Below, piece by piece: positions 36,201-47,915 of a stretch of 64,000 nt of DNA (position 1 is the stretch's first letter; the number at the start of each line of letters is the position of its first letter). This DNA is from Sitta carolinensis. Taxonomy: Eukaryota; Chordata; Aves; Passeriformes; Sittidae. The notes beneath the pieces were generated by a model, which saw only the letters and a program-made list of their open reading frames with translations, made no database searches and had not been told where the DNA came from. Made by a program: the position numbers and the translations under genes. The stretch lies in the NCBI GenBank assembly GCA_032173965.1, contig CM063290.1, positions 11,123,501-11,187,500 on the forward strand, written 5' to 3'.

Positions 36201-39200
36201 TAAATCAGGAGTAGCTGTTAAAGCTGAAAGGCTGCAAATAGGAGCAAATCTAGGCTTTCAAAGTTCAAAGGGTATTGTGGCTGGTGAGTGCAGATTATTA
36301 AAGACAGGATTCCTGTTATCTTAAATTGCTGCTCACTGTTGCATTGGCTCTGAGTTGCAGGGACTGATGCAGCAATGCAGTCTGGGTTTGCAGTTTCTAG
36401 ATCAGGATATTCACAGACCCCAGCAAGGCAGAACACAGGATCTGAAAGGCGAACAGGGGAAAAGAAAATTGAGAATGAAAAATAAATCACATAGTCCAGC
36501 TGGCAAATATTGCTAGGCCACAACAGTCTTTGGCACCTCTCCACACTCTCTAGGTCTCCAGCAGTTCTTAGGCCTCCACCACAAGAAAATCAAGGGTTTA
36601 AAAATACAATAATTAAAGAAAATCTTGATGTCATTTGGGTTTGGGAGTATTTGGACAATAGTGTTGTGTGAGCATGTTTGCACATGTACACCCTGCTGTT
36701 CGAGGTCTGAAGATTTCTGCCCGGGGGTTGAGGGAGGATGTTCCCACCTGTTCTCACTCTAAGAATCTGGGAACTGGAGGGATGATAAGGCACTTTTTGT
36801 GCAAGAACTTTCAAGGTGACAAGTCCCCCTACTTGCTTTGTGCTGGCCCTACCCTGCTGACCTACAGGGCCTTGGTTCCTTTGCAGGGGTGAATAAAATG
36901 TTTACTACACTCATGGCATGGTGACACAGTCAGCTTGATCTGGGTGGAGTTGCCTGTGGTTACCTCCAATGTGTGCAGGAGCAGAAAGGCAATGGGGACA
37001 GTTCTGTTTGTATGTAACTTGTGGAGCAGACCCCAGCAATGTGCTGACTGGAGCCTCACCTGTGGAAGGAGGAGACAGCATGTCCAATAGGATCATGCAT
37101 CTGCTCCATCCAAGACAGTCTCAGCTGCAGTAGGGATCCACTCCCCTTCCTGTCCTGCTGGCATCCCTCACAGACAAAGCAGTTTTGCCCCTGACATAAT
37201 TTTTTATTCCAGAATGGCTGGGACAAGCAGTTACCCTGGACTTGCTCTCACTTTGGGGTTCCAAAGGGGTGGTGGTGTTCACCAGTGTATATGAAATATG
37301 GAATGAAATAGCTGAGTTTCACTGGGAAGGTTTAGAGCCTTTTGCAGCTAACCCCTAACTGACCCATCCGTCTTTCTGCACTGACAGAGTGAGGGCCCTG
37401 GAGAAGAAGTGAGCTGCATGAAATACAGGTTTCCCTTTTTTGCCTCCATTACAGGTGATGTGTAGATAGGACTGGATCTCCACTTCTTTCATCTTGTGTT
37501 TTTATGAGCTTTAGAACTTTCTTTCTGCTTTTCGTTTTCTTTTTTTTTTTTCCCTGAGGATATCAGCTAGAGTAGTCACCTGCTGATAGTTTAAAACAGT
37601 CCTAAAGCATCAATTGCTGTCAAAAGCCAAAATAAAGCCAGAAGATGGCAGAGGGGATAACTAGGAGCAGCAGTGTCTCTTCTTCCATGGTACAGGTGGG
37701 AATGAGCCACTGTCTCCCGTGGCTGTGGGAAGCTGCCAGGCTGCTGGAACAGACCTCTGGGAGAACCAGTTCAGCCTCTGCTGCTAATGGGTGCAGGCAA
37801 CTGCTCTCTCTGTGGAAGTGCCATAAATGTGGAAGAGCAATTTTTCCATTAAAAATACTAAAATCTTCCATATGGAAGAAAGGGTTTGACTTTTTTTGTG
37901 TGTGTGTTTTAATTGCTATTTATTTTTCTCATTGTGCCCTAAATATACATAGTATCATCCAGCTGGCTGAACCACAGAGCAGAATGAAATATCTGCCCCA
38001 TCTATAAAGGCACAAACCTATAAAGTGCAGATGACAGACTTAAATTTCAAATCTTTGCTCTGTTCACATATATGGAAGTTTTACCATTGGCTGCAATGAG
38101 ATCAGAACCAGGAACTGGCTTATGTGAAAAGAGTGTTTGCCAAATAAGCACAAGCACATGAGTCAGAAATTTACTTTTGGGTTGATTTCCTGATGTTCCC
38201 ACTGTTTGGCTGATTTCTTCACTGCTTTCGGCCCCACTTTCCCCTATTTATCAATGCATAATAGTCTGAGGATATGTAGTCTATTTACTAATTGAATTAG
38301 AATAACAAAACTCACTTTACATCTGCTACTGGTTTGTAAAAGGCTTTTGAAACTTCACAGGGGGTATGATTTGGTTGGCAAAACACCTGTTTGCATCATA
38401 AGCTTTATCATCTCTGCCATGAATTTGTTACTCCCTGCAGCCGTGTCTTCAAAAAGACCATGGCATCATTTATACTGCAGATGTTCAGGTATGAAGAGGC
38501 TGCAGCCACTCCTTGGAGTTAAGTGTCTGATTTTCTAGAGGAGTGATGAGAGCAAGGAGCTTTCCATTTACCCCACAGATTGTAGGTTGGTTTTGAGAGG
38601 TGTCCAGCTGTAGAGGCTCTGCAGCCACAGCTCCAAGTGAGACGAGGTCAGCACTGCAGGCTGTGACTGTGGTTAGCACAGACACCACTGTCACCATCTG
38701 AGGACTGAAATCCACACTCATGGCTTCCAAGACACAGCAAAGAGGAAGAAGCTACTCAGTGGTGTAACTTGGTGTCATTGTTGGCTTTCAGCTTCTCTCT
38801 CAGATGCCATCTTTGTGCTTAGTGCATGATTTATCTGAGTGTATTGCTGTAGTTAGAGTGCAATGCACAGGACAGCAGAGTTTGTGTTAATAAGGCAATA
38901 TTTTACTGATTGTTTCTTGATTCAAGCACAGCATCTCTACTACTGAGATAGAAGCATTTTTTTCTGGACTCCAGAGGCTTTGTATCACACTTCAAAAGCT
39001 TTATTTTCCTAGTTCTTTTAGCTTTATTATTCAAGAGCCTCAGATCTCCTGCCAGGCTTAGATTATATATATTTTTTTATATTTATTTGGCTTCCGATTT
39101 AAACTATCCATTCATCCAGTTTCCATAAAAACCCTAATGACTATTTTAAACTTTTTGTTCTTGGCTCTTTCCAAACCTATAAATGCTGGTTTGAAAACCC

Positions 39201-39321
39201 AAGCTGAGTTCTGTGCAAATAATCCTCTCTACCATCTCTTTTCCTCTGACTACAAGAGGGTCCTTCAGTGTTTTGCTTCCCAGCACTTGTTAGCTATCAG
39301 CAGTCCACAGGCCTCTTGTTT
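33263..39321. other. non-coding unique DNA with one weak exon candidate
   Basis: 33,350-33,660 is relatively GC-rich, with chance-like frames of 70-129 codons on both strands. Otherwise this is ordinary unique DNA. T-rich runs lie near 37,540 and 39,070. No repeat family was recognised. Confidence 0.5.
35221..35486 (+). other. weak candidate exon of unknown protein
   Basis: TTTTGCTTCAG immediately before 35221 is a plausible splice acceptor. It opens a frame beginning VLQELTHEEKMKEFRRRWHQ and continuing as a charged, helix-like segment for about 40 residues, then a less protein-like part ending at a stop near 35,486. The early composition (Glu, Lys and Arg-rich, few Cys or Ser) is more protein-like than other frames here. 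I do not recognise the family. No strong GT donor follows the charged part, so it may be a chance frame, a terminal exon or a retrocopy scrap. Confidence 0.2.
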
Positions 39322-39350
39322 GGGAGTGGGGGGGGGGGTGGGGGGGGTGG
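39322..39350 (+). repeat. G-run tract, quadruplex-prone
   Basis: Runs of 3, 11, 8 and 2 G are separated by single T or short AGT interruptions. The 11- and 8-G runs can each supply two GGG tracts, so it satisfies the standard intramolecular quadruplex pattern. Run lengths are liable to sequencing error. Confidence 0.85.
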
Positions 39351-40154
39351 TTGGAAGTAGATGTGGCATATAATCCACCTGACATAGGAAATATGAAATA
39401 TGATGGTTGTGACAAAAAAGGAAAGTAGCAGCAGTTAAAGTAGTTTAAAACACAGTTGCACTCCAGATGTGCCTTCTTTTTCTGCCTTAGTGCAACCCCG
39501 TTTTCATTGTGTGCAAACCCTGAGTGAGGAGAAAATTCTGCTTTCCAACAGCTCTCAGCTTTTGTGTGACATACACAAACCAAGCTCATGTTTGTGCAAG
39601 GAGTGCTGCTCGTGTGTGGGGAAAGCCCTGAGGGACTCGTGACCTGCCCCCAGAGATTGGACTCAGTCTTGGGGTGTGTTGGGTGGATGTGGTGACAGGA
39701 GACAGCACTGCCATGTCCAGGGGCTGACCTGTGCTGCTGTGCACCTTCAGACACAGCCTGGAGGCAGAAGCAGTGGAGAAGTTCCAGCAGAATATCAGTG
39801 CCTTGGAGACAAGGGGAGGTTTTTTGGATGAGAAGTCAGCTCTGTTATCTTTTTGCTGAGATTAAGACTTGACATTGATATAGCTAAGATGATGTCTGCT
39901 TATTATGGGAAAGTTTTGTTCTTGTCAAAGAGCAGAGCCTTTCCTGCAAAGCTCATCCCATGGAGATTTCTCTCTTCACTTGTACCAGTGATGGTATGAG
40001 CTAAATCAGGATGCAGAGAGAACTGGCATGGATTTCATGACAAGTCTCTCAGGAGAAGATTAGAATCAGGCTCTTCCCTTGCTTTGTGTTGTGTTGTCTC
40101 TCTGCATTGAGGAGGTGCTGGGCTGCTGGCAGTTCCTGCAGTGGAATTGCCTTT
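39351..40154. other. non-coding unique DNA, no gene seen
   Basis: Ordinary composition. A minus-strand frame of about 150 codons ends near 39,290, crosses the G-run, and shows no domain I recognise. Confidence 0.55.
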
Positions 40155-40365
40155 ATAGGGTCACTTAGGCTGGAACAGACCCCTGAGACCATGGACCTTA
40201 GATCAAACACCACCTTGTCAACTAAACCACAGCACTAAGTGCCATGTCCAGTCAGTTCTTGAACACCTCCAGGAATGGTGACTCCACTTCCTCCCTGGGC
40301 AGCCCATTCCAATGTTTAGCAACCCTTTTCATGAAGAAATTCTGCCTGTTTGTGCAGCCCTGGAC
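40155..40365 (-). mobile_element. CR1 non-LTR retrotransposon, 3' fragment
   Basis: The plus strand is the antisense of a CR1 3' end: a GGGTCACTTAGGCTGGAA start, then TTGAACACCTCCAGGAATGG and TGGGCAGCCCATTCCA, all familiar from avian CR1 copies. Read on the minus strand, the translation contains RQNFFMKRVAKHWNGLPREE, close to the conserved CR1 ORF2 terminus (KHWN-x-LPRE-x-VESPSLEVFK). The element is a 5'-truncated copy, as most avian CR1s are. The inner boundary near 40,365 is uncertain and could lie up to about 40,440. Confidence 0.88.
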
Positions 40366-43300
40366 CCTGGATTTACTGCAGCTGATCGAAAGCAGCTCTT
40401 CACTTAGCAAGTGCCTGAAGTGAGGTGGAGCCACACATCCATTTCAGGCCCTTCACAGATGCTCAGACTAACTGGTATCACAAGTAGGAGGCCAGGCCTG
40501 GAGCTATGGAGCTCAATGGAAAGAAATCCATATGTCTTCAAAAGCTTTGGATCCACACCAGACTAAAAAGAAAATCTTCCAATATAGTTTTTCTGTGTAG
40601 AGACTAAGTGGGGCCTCTGGCCAACATCTGAAAAACTGGGGCCTAAAATTAGACCCCTAAAATACCAAGAGCAGTGAGTGGTTCCAGCTGATACCAAGTT
40701 AGGAAAAAGGGCCTGAAATAAACAGATTCCTCAGTAACCAAGATCCTGTTTTTGAGACAAGTGTTCATTCTCACAAGTCAAAACAACAAGAAACCAAAAA
40801 AAAAAGAATGAAAACATCAAATCAAATCCCAGAAAACCAATGGTATTATCAGCCAAAGCATGTCTTACTAGAATGTTTTCCAAAATTCTTCAGGAAGTAC
40901 CCATGAGCCATGAAGAGGATATTGCTCTTTTCTAAAGTATTATATTGGGAGGCTTTTGGAACACACTGCATTTATGTGGAAAATCTGTTCTTCTGTTAGG
41001 TCTTGTATCTGCTCTATGATTCTTTTATCCCTTGTGAAATTTCTTCCTTTTCCAGGCCTATGCTATTATATGTGTTTAAACCTTTTTTCTTGTTGTCCTC
41101 CTGACTTTGTGATGGTCAGTGTGATAATATGTCTCTTTTGGCAGGTGGAGTGAGGAAGCACTCAGCTTTAATAAATACTTTGTTGAGAGAATAAGGTTCA
41201 TGTCCAGGGGCTATCTTCTTTGTGAGGTGTGTGCAGACATTGTTCAGTGCAACCCTGTTCCCTGGCAAAAACTTCTGGGAGTTCTGCAACATGAACATCA
41301 GAAAACACTAACAGGAATTACAGCAGTCCTGAAAATATCTCTGAGTTCTTAAGAAAGGCACTTGAATCTGGTTTTCAGCCCTCTTCTAAGTTTGTGGTTT
41401 TGTTCCTTTCTGCACATGATGAAAGTGGCCATGGTACTGCATTTAGGATTATCTTTATGTCTGGAATTGGAATATCTGTTTCATCAGTACAGGATGAATG
41501 ACAAAGCAATAAGGTATAGGAAGCCTTAAAAGATGAAAGATGAAAGATGATTAACTCTTTTTTTTTTTTTTTTTAATTTTATACATAATTGTTACAATGG
41601 CTTGAGCACCTAGCATATATTTATTGTTGCATTTCAATTGTTATATTGTCCCAGAACCCTACTTGTCGGAAAAGATGTCATGATCTCCTGGTATAACCAG
41701 AGCACAGCTGAAGCTGGCACAACCAGGAGACAGCTGCTGGTCCAGGAATTGAGCTTGAGTCTCCACAAAGGGAGGGAGGACTCACACCAGCCTCATCCCC
41801 AGAGTGAGTGCATGGAGCAGTGCAGGCTGCTTTGTGCATCAGCCTATTTTTGGTGTGTATCTGGAGAGAAATCAGGAGAGTGAGTGTGATTGCTGGCTTA
41901 GCCCTCAGGTATTTGGGTTTTTTAAATATAGATTTACATAAGTGACATCTCTAAGAATATGCCCCATGAAATCCACATACGAGGAAGCACCCTTATGATT
42001 ATATTAACTTTCTGTAAGTGTCATGTACTTTATTTCTTCCATCTGATTCACAAAAGGGTAAGAATTTTTCACAGCGTGGATTTTTTTTTCCTGCTTCTCT
42101 CTATTTCCCTATCCCTGATGGTTTTTTCCTTCCATCCATGGGCCATATGAAGTCAAAGATTCCATGACAAGCCTTCTCTTGGGTCAGAAACTTCATGGGG
42201 AAGGAACACTGAAAACTAGAAACTAAAACTTTGGTTTTCTGTTGCAGGTGGCCAGAAAATGAGCTCTTTCTTGCCATCTGATTGTTAAAAGGCAAACGTG
42301 GGATTAGTGTCAGTTGCACCCTTACTGACTCTGATGTGAGTTTAGTATTGCAGCTGTACAATTTCTTGGTTTTCTAGCAAGAAAAGTGCTGGATTGTCTC
42401 TATTTATGTTTACATATTCAAAGTGGGTGTCTCTGCTTTAGCCTAACACAAGTTAACTAATGATGTTTTAACAAAATGTAAACATCTGTGGGGACCAGCT
42501 TGGGGTCTGATGACCTGATGCTCTAGGAGTCTATGAAATCTTCAGAAGTTTCTTTCCACTTTCTGTAATGTACAAGCAATTTCTTATTGGCATCCAAGCA
42601 GATGCTCTTGCAAGTTTCCATGGGCACTTGTTGGGTTTAGTTTAATTCTTTCTTTTCATGACATATAGAAATTCAGTGCAATAAGAGCTGTGTTAAATTT
42701 TTCAAATTTTAAAGCTAGTAACTGTGAAAATAAGTTTGTTTTCACTGAGGAAGGGGAGGCATATTTTAAGTCATTGCAGAAAAGTTTTGAGAAAGTTATC
42801 AAACTTATTAGACTACAAAAAAAGCCCGTGAGCCTTTTTAATGATATGGATATTTGCCTGCCACAGCATATTGCAACTTTAAGCTCCAATTTATGTTTTC
42901 CCTTGAATTGCTTTAAGCATTTCTTCATTCTTGAACTCATTTTCTAAGGCTTTAATTTTTTATCTATCCCCTTTATATACCAGCATTGCAGCATTTCTTT
43001 CTATAACATCCCTTCAGTTAAACATCTTGGAGTGCACTACTGGTAGAACACCAGTGACGTGAAGGACTTGTGCCAGCTAAGACACAGAGCAGGAGTGCAC
43101 AACTGGAAACATTATAGTCAGCTTAACTACAGTTAGGTTAACTTGGCTGTGCCCAAATCCTTCAACAGCAAGGCTGTGGGGCAGGGCAGGGTCTTTCTGC
43201 TCTGTTCTTAGGTTTTCTTGATATGGTAAGGCTGTGACCTGTTTTGGGACCACAGTGGGTGGCTTAGCTTCTCATTAGCATCTTGCTCTTCTGCATCTCT

Positions 43301-46099
43301 CATGCAAGCAAAATCGGCTTGTCACCTCCAGATTTCTGCACAAGAAATAAAATGTATGCAGACTAATCAAGTCCTTGTGTCTAGTAGAGGCAGAGGGACC
43401 TGTTCTGCCTTGCAAGGAATATTCCTGTGAAGCACAGAAGCATGTGTGTGAAATACTATGGCACAAACCAGCTCAGAATTGGATATTAACCTTACACAGT
43501 GGCCATGAGTTAGGGTTTTCCAGCTGAATATATGGCAAACAGGGGACACAGAGCCATGAATTTCTCGCCTAAGGGTGGAATAACAAACATCCCCCACTCA
43601 CCCATCTGCTGAGCCAGCCCCTTTTCCAAAAGCCAGTGTGCTCACGTTACAGTGTTCAAAAGTCCTCACTGTTCCCAGAATATTTCCTTAGCTTGTTTGT
43701 CCAGCAAGGGGCACAAGGGAAAGCAATTACTGCTGCACAGGTGGAAAATGGAGGTAACGGTTCAGTCTAATCACCACTCCACTGTGGAGAAAGCTGCATC
43801 TCTCCTAACCACAGAGGAGGTGTTTAGTGCTCAAGCTCAAGGCTAATATTTCTTCTTTGCTCAGCAGCAGTTAGACAGGATGTGTCAAAGCCAGCCAGGT
43901 CGTGTGGCATGAGGAAAATGAGCTGCATGGAGCTGTCAGCAGCAGCAAGAGTCCCAGAGCTCGGACTCAGCTCTCCTCATGCTGCTAAAAACATGACAGC
44001 CACATTGCACAGATGCAGAGATTAAACAGATCTGAGTGCAGAGCTATTGGCTGGTCTTGCATTTACCTCTTTGAAGATGGCAAACGACACTAGCACCCTT
44101 CTAGCTAAAGTCTAAAAAGCACCAACCAAGCATTCCTTCTGGGGGCAAATGGGCTGGTGCAGACAATCCCTTTTCCTCCAAATGTTTGCCTTTGTAAAGC
44201 ATTGCCAGATTTGGGGAGGGGCAAGAGGGGTTTCTTAGGAGATGTGCTGTAGCCTGAAAGTGTTCTAACAAGAATGTGTGGATGGCTCCAACACACTGCA
44301 GTTGAACTGTGATCAAACTCTTACCCAGATCCAATGGTGGGGATTTTGCATATCACTGGAACTACATTGCTTCAACTGATGTAATTGAGCTGGTTTTGGC
44401 TAAAGTATCATTAATTTTCTACACAGTAGCTGGGGTGGGGCTGAGTTTTGAATCTGTGCTGGGAAGTTCTGAGAATTCCAGGGATGTCTTAGAACCCTAT
44501 TGCTGAACACCACTTACACAGAGCCAAGGCCTTTTCTGTCTCACCTGACCCCAGCAGTGATGGGACTGGGGTGCATGGAAAGCTGGGAGGGGACACAGCT
44601 GGGACAGGTGACCCCAGCTGACCCAAGGGATATTCCAGGACATCTGACATCATGCTCAGCAAGAAGCTAGAGAGAAGATCAGGGTCAGACAAGGCTGCTC
44701 AGGGGCTGGCTGGGCATCTGTCAGTTGATGGTAAGTAATTGTTTTCATTTTTATCGCTTGTCCTTCCTGAGGGATATTCCTCTCATTTTGTTAATTTATT
44801 TTTCATTAAAATTTATTATTGTTATCCTCTTTGAATAATTACATTGATCATAGCTCACCATTTTTTTCACTTTTACCCTTTGAATTTTCTTTTCCCCAAG
44901 GGGGTCAGGGAGTGAATGGCTGTAGTGCTTTGTTCCTGGCTGGATCAAACCATGACAGTAATGAGTAAAGTGAAAGCACAGTAACAGCCTAGTTCAGACC
45001 TCAGAATAAAGATACAGACCTGCATGTACTTTAAACAAAGTACAGCTTTCTCCTACAGAAATGTGGATCTAAATGTTAGGAAATCCTGCTTGCACTGTTG
45101 TAGACTATTGCATCATTTCAGACATGTTGAACTCTTTCTGCTGGCCAGCAGTAGTTGGGTTCTTTACTTTCTCTCTGGATTAAGTCCCAGAGGTGGTATT
45201 TTATTCACGAATAAATTACGACTCAAGTCAAATTTATGATGGAATACTTGATGTAGAGGGTGCTGAAAAAAAAACATCCAAGTGAACCTTCAAGAAACTT
45301 CAGTACAAAATATTGCTTCTCTGCAGATTGGTCTACGGATTTATGTACAGTGATGCCAGACTGCACTCACATACACTGACTGTTCATCAGGGATGGATGC
45401 TGTATACCAGCTGTTGGTACCACACAGGCAATTTTAAAAACTTTTAAGTCCCTAAAAAGTTATTAAAAAGACCTCACTAATTACAAAGGAATTGTATGAA
45501 GAGCAATTAAAAATGTCAGTTAGATATTTGCTATTTCAAATCCCAAGCCACAGAGTTTTGTTTAATGAAATCAGTTTCCAGTAGAGTTCATAACATCACC
45601 TAAGCAGTGCACCTGACAGCTCACCTGCCATCTCGAGCTGTAGATCTGGCTAACTAATGGTATATCAATGAAGAAAAGGTCAATAAATGCAGAAATGTGT
45701 GGAGAATCTAATCTTTCCCTGGAACTTGTTATTCCTCTCTTCTCATTCTCCTTTCATTCTGTAATCTGTCACATTAAACCAGTCACGCTTGGCCAGAACC
45801 CGATCACGACAAGTTCCTGGTAAAGCTGCGTCTGTTCTTGCCACACAGCATCAGATGGACAAAGGCAAAACACGACTGCAGCCCTGGAGACACCTCTTCT
45901 GGAAATGCAGTTTAAGAAAGAGCCATAAATGTATGCAAATAAATTAAACTTGAGAAAGAGAAGGGAGGGGTTACAGAAGTCACTCATCTCTTCATGCACA
46001 ACTAAAAAAGTTTTTATGAGCTTGTTTTGTTCTCAATAAAACTGCTACTGTTGAGAACAGAAATGTCTTAGGCTTCTGAGAAGCAGAGCTGGTAGTCTT
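40366..46099. other. non-coding unique DNA, no gene seen
   Basis: Ordinary AT-leaning DNA. Small simple repeats occur at 41529-41549 (three exact AAAGATG units) and 41558-41574 (17 T). Frames are short and unrecognised. A minus-strand stretch around 41,155-41,300 has a repeat-like look but I could not assign it. Confidence 0.5.
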
Positions 46100-46262
46100 C
46101 CTGCCTGCCAGTACATTTTTTCCCTGCTTTGGCCAGTCCAGGAAGAAATGACTCAGTCACAAGGACTTCCTTCGTCTCCCTAGGGTGATTATTCCACAGC
46201 CTATTAGGTCTCCCCATTAGAAAATATTTCCAGCATCTTCTTCCCTGCACTTACTTTTAAAG
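46100..46262 (-). mobile_element. probable ancient CR1/L3-type 3' remnant
   Basis: Read on the minus strand it gives a decayed version of the CR1/L3 3' region: TTTCTAATGGGGAGACCTAA, then TGTGGAATAATC, then AGGGAGACGAAGGAAGTCC. These correspond to the usual order 'failed replacement loop, NRLWN-x-LPRE, serine-rich tail'. The translation includes NRLWNNHPRE. Divergence is much higher than in the copies at 40.2, 57.8 and 63.9 kb, suggesting an older insertion. Confidence 0.5.
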
Positions 46263-47275
46263 TATCCTTCTTATGACTAGAAATTACCCTAGACAGTGCC
46301 CTTCCATCATTAGTGTTTCATTTCTCCTGTGCTTCTCTGTGGTTGTCACATGTCCTGCATCATTTCACTGGCATTTATCTGGGCTGCAGACGTTTAATGT
46401 ATTTAATTTTTTGTTGGATGCCAAGCACAGGACTGGCACCAAGACATTTATACACCATTAAATGAGGGAGGTGCCTGCTAAATGTAATGACTTTCTTCTG
46501 GTGGTTTCATGGTAAAGGTTGCGCTGGAGAACAAGGGCAGCTTCTATTCTAAACTACATGGAAAAGGTGCAACTGCTGAAGAAGAATGACTTATAAACAG
46601 AGTATATATAGAAATACTTTAATTTAGCATTCAGCCGTGATTTAAGTCCACAGGGGAAGCAGTTAAATTTAATAGATGTTGGCCTCTCAAACAAAGATGT
46701 TGTATGTATATGTGTGCACAAGAAATTCCAACCAAAGTGAGGACTATTATTAGGTTTACTAAGATTCTGTATTTTTACTGCAAAGGATATCACTAAAACC
46801 ACCAGAGTCTTTTGGGCTGTGGGAAACATTGAAAATGTCACCACATTATATTTGGATGCATAATATGTATGTATTTTCATGTGACAGTATATTTGAGTTT
46901 CTTTAAATTTTAAGATTTTCTCTGAATTTCTTCAACTCACTTCATGAGCAGTTATATAATTGCTGTATTGTGTATTACCCTAAATTGTTGATATGTGCTA
47001 TCCATTTGAACCCCAAATAATTTTTTTTTATTAAAAGTAGGGCTAATAGCTCTGTCTCTTATTTAATTTGTAAAAATTTAGCATTTGCCTTTCTTTGGTT
47101 GCTTTTGAATTTACTAAACTTTAAGTCTTTGTGTTGAAATTTTCCATGCCAAGTCTGTCTATTGAACAAAATATGGGGCGTGTGTGACTGTGAATGATCA
47201 TTTCAGTGATTTATTTTTTAGGTTTTTCTGAGAACAAGGCAACAGGAAAATGTGATAAAAAAGTGCAAAAACAGT
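46263..47275. other. AT-rich non-coding DNA, no gene seen
   Basis: AT-rich unique sequence. A 108-codon minus-strand frame (46554-46880) starts with ATG but has no recognisable features. No repeats were recognised between the two old CR1 relics. Confidence 0.5.
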
Positions 47276-47915
47276 CATACCAGGTCAGCCCAGGCGTCTG
47301 TCTCGCTCAGGATCCTCACTCTGACAGTGGCCAATCCTGCAAGCATATTTGACACTTCCTACAAATATTCTCCCAGCCTCCAACAATTTGTGGCTGAGGG
47401 ATTTTAGAACCAGACACAATATTTTGTGTTTAATAGTCCTTGAGGGATTTTCCTTTGGTGACTTTGTTTTTGAATGGATGTAAGCTTTCGGCATTTAGAA
47501 TGTAATTTGGTGAGGAGTTCCACTGTTAAAATACACTCTGATTGAAAAGAGGTCCTTTCTGGGTTTTAAGCATATTTCCTGTAATTTTCAATTCAAGATC
47601 CCAAGCTGTTACATTGGAACCAATCATTTTGAGAGCCAGCCTCTGCCAAACCCCCTCTTGGATCGGGAACAGTCAGCTCAAAGCCCTTTGCTATGCAGAC
47701 AAAGTAGAAGTATTTAGGATTGCTTCCCCTGTGTGCATCACATCACATTTATTTGCACTCAATGTCATTTGTCCATTTTCTGGGCCAGACAAACCATCTT
47801 GTCACCCTCACCTAAAATTTTCCATAATCATTCCTTAATACTTTGGAATACCTAATTATTGGTAGCAAACTGTCTTCTAACTATTGTCTGTCCTTTCTAG
47901 ATCATTGCACAAAGC
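47276..47915 (-). mobile_element. ancient CR1 (L3-like, amniote-wide type), long degraded copy
   Basis: The plus strand begins CATACCAGGTCAGCCCAGG, then ACAGTGGCCAATCCTGC, and continues with TTGAGGGATTTTCCT, TTTTTGAATGGATGTAAGC, GAGGAGTTCCACTGTTAAA, TTTATTTGCACTCAATGTC and AGATCATTGCACAAAGC. These blocks occur in the same order as in the antisense of old CR1 copies abundant in turtles and other reptiles. About 640 bp of collinear but heavily mutated element is retained, with its 3' end at the left. No coding capacity survives. It is probably older than the bird-specific CR1 subfamilies elsewhere in the window. Confidence 0.65.

Noticed and set aside
41155..41345. Repeat-like minus-strand stretch with a L2/MIR-like feel
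   Set aside because: Alignment from memory failed beyond a few bases; not enough to call an element.
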